From NCBI GenBank assembly GCA_030407085.1, contig CM059584.1, positions 120,566,501-120,630,500 of the forward strand: a stretch of 64,000 nucleotides of DNA. Reading direction: 5' to 3'. Position 1 is the first letter of the stretch. Every line of letters begins with the position of its first letter. Both the position numbers and the translations under genes were made by a program. Below the pieces are notes generated by a model that saw only the letters and a program-made list of their open reading frames with translations, was not told where the DNA came from and ran no database searches. This DNA comes from Trichopria drosophilae (Eukaryota; Arthropoda; Insecta; Hymenoptera; Diapriidae). This document shows, in pieces, positions 56,025-64,000 of the stretch.

Positions 56025-56730
56025 AAAAGGGTCTACCCTAATTAGAACTTTCAATAAAAGACAGTTTTTCAGAATTTTTAAACAGTTTTGTAATATAAAT
56101 ATTGATATAAAAGTTGTTGCACTGTATTAATACACTATCGAAACACATAAAAAAATTTGTTGTACATTGTAGTAAGTTTTCATAGATAAAAAAAATGCTA
56201 GTTCAACAAAAGTCCTAAAACAAAAGGTGTGTCCACTCTGTTGACGAAATCTCTGTGATGGATGGTCTGAAATAAAAAAATTAAACGGCGTTAGATGCAG
56301 TATGTTAATAGAGCATATCGAGCGATTTTTTATTTTTTTTTAAATTGACAAAATGCCGTTTTTCGAAAAAAAAACACGTTTTTTTACTGTTTTTGGCAAA
56401 AGAAAAAGAATTAAAATTAAAATTTTAAAAATACCTCGATATGCGCTGTAGCTGTAGTGGTGTAGAATATGTGGTAAAAATTTCATAAGGATCGGTCGAG
56501 TAGTTTCGGAGATTTTATGAACAAGACATTGGAAAACGTTGTTTTGAGAAAAACGCGTTTAAAGTTTTTTTCATCGAAAAATCGAGAAAAAATATTACTC
56601 GTTCTTAATCAGCGATGCCTGCACCATACATTATGCGGTCCTCTCCTTCATAACATTAATTTTCACATTTGGAAAATGTAAAAACAAAAAATCGATTTTT
56701 TGAAAATTCTACTTAGGGTAGACCCCTTAA
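56025..56730. mobile_element. TIR element, GGGGTCTACCCTAAGTAGAA ends
   Basis: AAAGGGTCTACCCTAATTAG and then AACTTTCAA on the left are inverted on the right (TTGAAAATTCTACTTAGGGT, AGACCCCTTAA). The interior includes AAACGGCGTTAGATGCAG and GGATCGGTCGAGTAGTTTC. About 700 bp, no intact open frame. Superfamily not determined. Confidence 0.75.
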
Positions 56731-57899
56731 ATAAAATCTGATATTTTGACTATTTTTCATTTAGAAGGAAATTGTAATCAAGGCAGTTATGACAAAAAAT
56801 ATGTTATCATCTTCAAAACTACAAATGTTCTTATTATTGATAATTTCGCGTAGAAAACATTAATTACTTTATCAGAAAACATTAACATTTGGGGTAAATT
56901 AACTAAACTTTTCTATAATTTTTTAAAGGCATCTTTTTTTAGACATCTACGAAAGCTCAAAAATACAATTTTTTAATTAATCATTTTAAAATATTCAATA
57001 TCCAACTTTTTCAGAAAAGGTTTCAACAAAACAAGAACACTGTCAAATCCAATGTTATTTTTTGTAAATGAGGTTCTGAAATTTTAAATAACGCATCCGT
57101 TCTTTCATGATTTTATTAGCCTAATAAAACTTTGGGACGTACAGCAATGCAAAGATTTAGACATGCGTTCAACGTAATGGAACTATCGCATTGCTATGAT
57201 CCCAAAGCGTATATCCGTCTATTTCCATAAGTACATTTTGCAAAATTTATATATACATAGGAACGTGTTACTGGCTTTTCATAAAGTTGAGGAAGCTTAT
57301 AACGCTTGCAAAGATATACAGTAAAATAAAATATTACACTCATCGCCAAATATTAACTCACATTAATATAATTCAACACTATTCAATAGTTATTCGTTAA
57401 AATAACACAAATATATGATACATAAGTAAAACGCATAAAATGAAACTAAATTCATACGTTTGTGGGTGTCTTTAACGCATAAACGATCTTACTTATGTTA
57501 CTCAAAATTGTTGTAAAGTATTTTATAAACTGGCATATATTTGCTACCATTTGACATACTTAAAGATAGCATATTTTACATTTTTCGATCATAATCGAAC
57601 CCCTAAAACTGGACCTAACTTTTTCACAAAAACAGCATTATATCTTATTATTACTATTAAAAAGTATTTAAAATACAAATCAAAATATTGTCAGTATTAA
57701 TAATATGCTTTAACAATAGAGACTCGTTTGTGCTTAATATAATTTAATATTTTGCATTATTTTCAATATCTCAAGGTTTCTGTTTCTTCGTAAGTTAAAA
57801 TTAATTTAATTCCCGATGTCTCCCATTTTCTTCAATAAAAAAATAATTTTAAGTGTTTCGAAGGAATTCTTTACGTGTAATTTATTAAAAAATTATTTT
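56731..57899. other. AT-rich intergenic stretch
   Basis: No supported gene or repeat. Confidence 0.4.
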
Positions 57900-58280
57900 C
57901 GAGGTCTCTGATTACGAATCTGAAGTTAAAATTTAAAAATACAAATTCCTGATTTTTGATTGAATTTTGACATCTCGGGGTTATTGGGTCGCTGATTTCG
58001 AATACGAAATCGGTTTTCAACAATTGAAAATGGTGGATACAATATGAAGAATAAGTTATTTGCAAATTGATTCTTTATAATAATAACAAATCTCTAGTTA
58101 ACCAGTCAAATTTTCGGATCTTGGTCCGGCATATTGGATTCGCTGTTTTGAATTTTGAAAATCTCAAAATGCGTTGGTAAACGACAACTTCGAAAATCTA
58201 TGAGTAAAAAGTTTCAAGTTAATCAGATGAATGTTACTAGATTAACATTTACAAAGAGCTATAAAATTTATAACAATAAC
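57900..58280. repeat. Two facing copies of the GGATCC / GCTGATTACGAATC module
   Basis: GTCGCTGATTTCGAATACGA and AAAATGGTGGATACAATATG (57990-58040) face GGCATATTGGATTCGCTG then TTTTGAATTTTG (58129-58160). Element ends were not found; this is probably the core of a decayed TTAA-type element. Confidence 0.5.
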
Positions 58281-58823
58281 AATGAATTTTGCACAACTTT
58301 TCACTTTATAACGTTTCCTTAATATACTTCAGCATTAAAAAAAAGTATTACATAAACAAAAAATACATACGATTCTTGGTTTGCTCCCGAAAATTGTTAT
58401 TCGAATTAATGCAGATGGTAATTATGAGACAGACGTGCAGAATGATAAAAATTAACATTTTTTCTAAAACACTAAATATTTACTATAAATTCTTAAAGCT
58501 ACAACTCTTCAGTCAGTAAAAATCACAAACAATCTTCAAATGTCGTTTTTACAAGAACTGATGGCAATTTTCTCCATTATATTTGTATACAAATCTGTCC
58601 CATAATTACCATTAAAAATAGTGCACGCTTCTATTGAAATGTCTATAGTTCATGACTCAACCAGTCCAATAAAAGTTAGGTTCGTTCGTTTTGGGACACA
58701 AGTTTAGTGGAACACCTTGTATATGAAATTAGAATTGTTAGCAACACATCCAATACGTTCCAGTATAGTTGTGGCACAAAAGGAGCAACCAACATTGCAC
58801 TTCACTACTTGAATGATGTACTA

Positions 58824-59481
58824 TACGCTATTAAAAATGTTCTGAAACATGTAACGGAAGCTTTTTACGGTTACCGTTTCATAATTTTCTGAAACAAAAT
58901 TTAGTGATTTTTAGTTGCAGCAACAGAAATGTGTAAGATAAATAAAAAATGGGTTGGCTTCATTAAATACTTCATCTACATGTTTGATATAGCTATGTAC
59001 TTAAATTCTTAGTGGTTTAAGTTTATTTATTGTTAATTACATAAATAAATTATATAAAACATAAAATTTATCGAACCAATATTGGCATATAAATTTTCAG
59101 CATATAATAAAATATTATTCATATATTGTCATTGTACTCAGACGTATCGTCATAATGATAATGATGTGCTATTCGGATATGAAATGCTTTATGTATTGAA
59201 GCTAGACCATGGAACCCCTTATGTTCGAATCGAAATCCAACTTCTACAACAGGAATCGCGAGCGCCTCCTGCAGCGATTCTTACGTCGCGACTGCCCCTG
59301 GCGGCTAGAAATCAAACTAACTTCACATTCGCTCGCTGATTCATATTCATGTTTCTGTTACAAGTTTCGTAATTTTCTCATACTGTAGCATAATTTGTCT
59401 GTTTGTTACAAGTTTTAGTAAAATTCTATTTCTCCGGTAACATAAAAGTATCAGAATTTTCCGAACATTTTTAATAGTGTA
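58824..59481. mobile_element. TACACTRTTA-family element, best-preserved copy
   Basis: TACGCTATTAAAAATGTTCT on the left and GAACATTTTTAATAGTGTA on the right are near-perfect inverted ends. The core 59220-59345 (CGAATCGAAATCCAACTTCT, CTCGCTGATTCATATTCATG) matches 22900-23105 and, inverted, 36715-36905. Degenerate TTTTCTGAAAC words flank the core. No transposase; the 85-codon frame at 59082-59339 is an artefact of the core. Confidence 0.8.
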
Positions 59482-59585
59482 GAAATTGTTGCAGGAGTGT
59501 AGCCATTTCTAAATCACAGAATTCGAATAGAATCATGCACCAATGCCACTATTAGGCAACCAGAACACCTTATGATCACTGGAAC

Positions 59586-60440
59586 TTGGGTTATCCCAAG
59601 TATTGAATGTCCATTTTGATCATCAGCTTTAAAAAAAGTATTATTATGTATCTTCACCCTCCCAAAAATATTGGAAAGACAAAGTCTGCTATTGTCGAGA
59701 TTGTTCTATCGATCTATGCTATTTAAAAAAAACAAAAAAGTTAGAACTAAGTTTTCGCTCATAAGGTTATTTTGACCTGGACGAAATGCATATGTGTATC
59801 AATGTTTTCGTGAACAATGATTGCGTTTTCGATCTCAAACATCGAATATGGCCAATATGGCGACTGTCTGATTACGATTTCATGTTTTTTTTTTCAATAA
59901 CATGAAAGATGTTCCGTGGTGCTCTTTCGGATTGATCCGGACTTATCGGGAGATGGTTCTAACATCAGAACTATAAAATTAAAATTATAAAAATGGCGGA
60001 ATAACTGCGGCAATTATGTTTTCCCTATTTTTAATTTTCGAGTTTCTTTCTCGTCATTTCTCCCTACATAATGTCGAACCAGCAATAGTTTTTCTCAAAG
60101 TCGCCTCTTTTAGGCCTTTAAATGAAAGAAATAAAATAATCACGTGGCATACGTTTCGACATAGCACCTCGAGCGCCCTGTTTTCATTCATTTTAGTGCA
60201 TTTCATGGTATACTTCGCACTGGAAATTGAATTTTAATAAAAAATGTAATAACTACCCTTTTTTCTTTAATTGAAAAATTAAAGTTGGACATTTTTTCGT
60301 TTTTTTAAGTAGCATAGATCGATAGGGTGACCTCGAGAATATTAGACTAGGTCTTTTCCATATTTTTGGGATAGTGAAAATAGATAATAATACGCTGTTG
60401 AAAGTTGATGATACAAATGGATATTGTGGGACGAAATGGG
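59586..60440. mobile_element. Large non-autonomous element with ~150-bp inverted repeats
   Basis: The left arm (GTCCATTTTGATCATCAGC, GTATTATTATGTATCTTCAC, CCAAAAATATTGGAAAGAC, CTATCGATCTATGCTATTT) is inverted at 60300-60440. The interior holds a 73-codon frame without recognisable domain. Long arms and no transposase suggest a MITE of Mutator or similar type, but the superfamily is not shown. Confidence 0.75.
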
Positions 60441-61089
60441 TTTCCGCATCCGCTCAAATGCGCACTTTACGAGTATGGTACTCACATTTGAAATTCGAAA
60501 ACAAGTTCGATGGCACTGACATCATTGAGCAGGTTTGACGATCCGTTGTGTTCAGAAAATTTTGAAATAATAATTTATAAAAAAAAATGTTAATGTGTAA
60601 AAAGAATTCAGTGGGGTTCAATTCAAACACTCAATAATTCTCGGGTTGGGAATCCCCCAACGCTTATTTTCTACGCTTAGTAAAACTTTGCCAAGATCCG
60701 CAAACAATTTGGAACACTGACTTCAGCCATATATTACAGGTGTAAGGATTCGTAAACAAATCATTTATTTTGGGTATGGTACACCCAAACTATTTAATCG
60801 AAATAAAAAGAATTCAGAACTCGATGGTTGAAGTAAATATACAAGTTTAGTTGGAATTAGATTTGTAGCAACCCCGAGTTCGTACCATCTCTCAGCAATA
60901 TTATTCTCTAGGCAATTGTTACACAAACGGGGATTGGAAATCCTCGCAATTGCTTTGTCACTGGAATTCTTTCATTTCTATAATTTGTTTAATTAATGAA
61001 TCAACAAGTCCAACTAGTATGCAGAAACCAGCATATTTAGTTCATGTCATTAAATTAAAATTCGTATAGGCAGATGGCCCAACAACTTG
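60441..61089. other. Intergenic, nothing recognised
   Basis: No supported feature; possibly unrecognised 5' remains of the retrotransposon that follows. Confidence 0.3.
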
Positions 61090-61996
61090 TCTATTTTAAT
61101 AAATGATCTCTAATGTTACTGATATACTCTTCTAACATACTTTATGCTGACGACCTGTAGATCATGATCCAATGCAAACCACCTCACTTGGACCAAGCTA
61201 TTGATCGCATAAATACTGATGCTGCGTCAGTATCAAACTCCGCTAAAGCAACCAAGTTGACGCTGAACCTAGTAAAAACCAAGGACATCATTCTAGGGTC
61301 ATCTCATAATATAAGGGCCATCTCCGCAAGAGGACTTCGAACCATTATAGACGATAATGAGGTTATCCCAACTTTGAAGGAAGTCACAAACTTGGGACTA
61401 AAACTAGATTCATCCCTGACATGGAACTCCCAAATTAATCACATCTCTAAGCGTGTGAATTCCACACTCCATTGTTTGAAATACAACAAAAACGCTTTAT
61501 CGACTAAGCTCCGGTAAAGAGTAGTAGTGTGGGTGGTGTTTCCTCATTTGAACTACTGTTCAGCCAGCTTTAGTGACATCTCTCAATCATGCAGAGATAA
61601 ATGTCAAAGGTTACTCAATCAATGTATTCGATTCATTTTTAATTTTAAACATGATTGCCATGTTTCACCCTGTCTCAAGGATGCCTTTCCTATAACATTT
61701 TAAGGTACCATGAAACCGCCTATCTGTTTGCTCTATTCATCCATCGATCAAACTCTACAACACGTTCTACAAGAGTCACATCAGGCGATCTTGTAGATAG
61801 AGCAAAAAGTAAGCTCTACTTCAAATCTTTTTTATTCACAGCTACTAGATTATGGAATTCCTGCCAATCAGCATTCGTGAATCATCTTCCTCTTCCATAT
61901 TTAAATTATCTCTTTTTAACTTTCTCGCATCTTTTGACACGCAGAACTCTAACACCCCGTTACTTCACATTCATCCAGTCTACTTTATTATTGTAA
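61090..61996 (+). pseudogene. Non-LTR retrotransposon reverse transcriptase, C-terminal remnant
   Basis: The catalytic box LYADDL is encoded at 61140-61157, followed by a stop. The frame from 61164 continues with IQCKPPHLDQAIDRINTDA, LTLNLVKTKDIILGS, VTNLGLKLDSSLTWNSQI and LKYNKNALSTKLR. Past a stop at 61515 the same frame reads VFPHLNYCSASFSDISQSC and NQCIRFIFNFKHDCHVSP. A frameshift near 61690 leads to the tail YFKSFLFTATRLWNSC. This order (YADD, thumb, LxYC, CIRFIF, RLWNSLP-like) is that of CR1/Jockey-type LINE polymerases. It is 5'-truncated, with at least two stops and one shift, so it is inactive. Confidence 0.9.
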
Positions 61997-62777
61997 AGGA
62001 GTAAAGCTGACACTACTATTTGTTCAAATTTTTAAATTCTACAACATCGAACAGGGTTTTATCGTCAGAGCTACCAATAGAGCACCACTGACACTAAAGT
62101 GACTTAACAGATCATCCAATTCATATGGAATCATATAACAATCATCGTAGAAATGTATTTAAACAAAAAATATAAACCCAACTGTTTATAATGCTAACTG
62201 CAATTTAAAGCTCATGTCGAATTTCGCTGATTGTCATTACAAAATTACTGTCAAGATGTATAAGTGATCTTATAAATTTGTACAAGAATTTCCCTTCATT
62301 AGATTTAGTTTATATTCTAATCGATTGCATTTTCAAAAAAATATCAAACATACACACATGTAGGGAATTTTATATCCCAATCTTATCTCATGTATAATCG
62401 AAGTCAGTTACATTTGATATACTGAGTATATATCTTTGATATAAAACTTTAACAAGAGTTAAAGATTAAATACACAGAATATATTCTTACAAATATTATA
62501 AAGATGAATAGAGTTCTGATTTTTCAATTTGTCTTTCAATCATAAACAAGTTTTCTTTAGGAGAGTCTGGCAAATATGTCACCAAGACTTCTTTAAGATG
62601 TAAGAGGGCACATGATGAAAAAGTACAACAAATTATATTTAACGATTACCTGCAAGGCTAAAATTAGTTTTCTTAGACTTGCATTTCAAATGGAAAATAC
62701 ACGAAAAGTCAAATGCGTATTTTCAAAACTTCAGCCCTCATCATATGTCCGCCGAAATATTAAAAACAAAACTTTTT
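61997..62777. other. Intergenic or LINE 3' untranslated remnant
   Basis: The sequence just after 61996 may be the LINE 3' end, but no tail or target duplication is visible. The rest is AT-rich. Confidence 0.3.
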
Positions 62778-63190
62778 TATTGGTCTGAAACATCGACATT
62801 TGATGAAAAAGTATGTAGGGTAATGTTTTTGCCGAGTTTACAAAATTCAATTCTTCTTCAGACTGAAGTCATACGCATATTAAACCAATTTTGATGGCAT
62901 TATCGTTCACTTTAGGAAGAAAATGCATACAACCTTTGTTATAGAGAATTTAATGCTCTATCTTTTTTGTTTTATACATTTTTCGATCAAATTTGTATCT
63001 TTACAAAATAAATGAAAAAAAACTACGAAGAAACGTAATTGGGGCTAATGTTTTTTAGTAATGGATGTATGGACCTGGGCGATACACATTTTTTTATTGT
63101 TGTTTTGGGATCCTTAGGGTCTGAAACGTCGATATTTGATGGAAAACTATACGATAATTTTTTGCCGGGAACTGACCAAATTCAGTACTT
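62778..63190. repeat. Pair of diverged direct repeats (~80 bp, 330 bp apart)
   Basis: GGTCTGAAACATCGACATTTG then ATGAAAAAGTATG..TTTTTGCCGAG (62780-62858) corresponds to GGGTCTGAAACGTCGATATT then TGATGGAAAACTATACG..TTTTTTGCCGGGA (63116-63190). No ends were found. Confidence 0.55.
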
Positions 63191-64000
63191 TGTCCAGATC
63201 TATGGTCTGGCTCGAAGTAATATAGTTCTATGTAGATGATGAGCCGAGAGGTAGAAAAATATGGAGAAATGGAAATGTTCAATCCCCTTCGATTCGTAGT
63301 CTTTAAAAGTTGGGAAAAAATCGACCTAACAAATTGAAACCACCACTAGAAAGTTAAAAGGAAAGTAATAAAAAAACTACTTTTCTGAACTGTTGATGTT
63401 TTATTTAAGTTAATAATTAGTAGTTAAATTGATGTGAATATTTATCTAGTATTCAGAATGATTGACAATCAAGAAAAGTGACGCAATAAACTGAAAGATG
63501 CAAAGAGGTACTATTGTGATACAAAGAAACCGCCAATAGCTCCACTAAAAATAATTCTTGTAAAAAATATTTAGACAAATTTTTGGTAAATCTAGTTTCT
63601 CAACAGGTCCTCAACGAAATTTTACAAGAATTTAAGTAACAGTTTCGTCCGCAAAATAGTTAAATTAATAAAAATGTAGTTCAACGAAAAAGCAAATGAA
63701 AATCAATTAACGATCAATTATCGTTTACCGGATAGTTAAACTCCAATTAATTTTTAAAATTTAGTCATTGCACTTTAAAAATTTATTTAACTACTTTTTG
63801 AGTCAATTTAACTCATTTGCTAGCAGTAAGTAAATAGTTACTAAATTACCAGTTTCAAATTCAGACCGTATCCATGTCTGTGAATAATTTAGCAATTGAG
63901 CGTTGAAGTAAGATTAGTATCTTGATCTGATTATAAAGTAATTACTATGTGATTCTATGGAGAGTGTTAGTAATTGATACAATTCTAATAGCTTAATGTT
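63191..64000. other. AT-rich intergenic stretch to window end
   Basis: Nothing supported. Confidence 0.4.

Noticed and set aside
1..64000. CRISPR arrays, bacterial operons or an rRNA locus
   Set aside because: No regularly spaced identical repeats, no rRNA-like sequence, and the whole window has eukaryotic repeat content.

Overview
The window is AT-rich eukaryotic DNA, most likely from an insect. The evidence is an exact match to the insect microRNA miR-315, short interstitial runs of the insect telomere motif (AACCT/AGGTT), arthropod-style core promoter motifs, and a dense mix of small DNA transposons with Penelope-like and LINE fragments. No complete protein-coding gene is visible. The longest open frames are about 150 codons and look like chance. 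A species or order cannot be named from the sequence alone.

The one gene I recognise with confidence is mir-315 on the + strand (53284-53363). Its 5p arm is identical to the known mature miRNA and it has a good precursor stem. Upstream on the same strand are candidate parts of a host transcript: a TATA+Inr promoter with a splice donor (34721-34936), an Inr+DPE promoter with a splice donor (42487-42619), a GC-rich island (50100-50580), and a splice acceptor 53 bases before the hairpin (53230). Linking them into one pri-mir-315 transcript is inference.

About nine GC-richer, non-repeated islands (near 4.7, 10.3, 14.1-14.9, 19.8, 23.4-24.1, 28.5, 34.6, 41.8-42.6 and 50.1-50.6 kb) stand out from the desert. 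They look like conserved regulatory DNA or untranslated exons. The 28.5 kb island holds a cluster of homeodomain sites of the K50 class. A 39-codon acidic open frame at 24.48 kb is the best candidate for a short unannotated exon.

The rest is repeats. (1) TTAA-flanked, piggyBac-like MITEs begin TTAACCC; one is a 953-bp near-perfect palindrome (20574-21526). Several carry a common module containing ATGGCGGATCC or its complement. (2) pogo/Tigger-like MITEs begin CAGTRG, with TA flanks. One is nested in a PIF/Harbinger-like element, and an uninterrupted relative in the same window shows the empty site. (3) PIF/Harbinger-like elements have CACAGG ends and TTA flanks. (4) Two families of foldback elements are built from 15-20 bp sub-repeats (GCCGACAGTCAAAAA type, five copies; AAAATCCCCG type, one copy with a telomere-like run in its loop). 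(5) Other inverted-repeat families include a TACACTRTTA-ended family and a TGTGACAAAAA family. (6) There are a decayed Penelope-like element (9.4-10.2 kb), a decayed non-LTR retrotransposon (61.1-62.0 kb) and two retroelement 3' ends. (7) A degenerate tandem array of about 290-bp units fills 42.84-44.35 kb. The stretches 29-31.3, 44.4-49.7 and 50.6-52.5 kb are AT-rich desert with nothing I can support.
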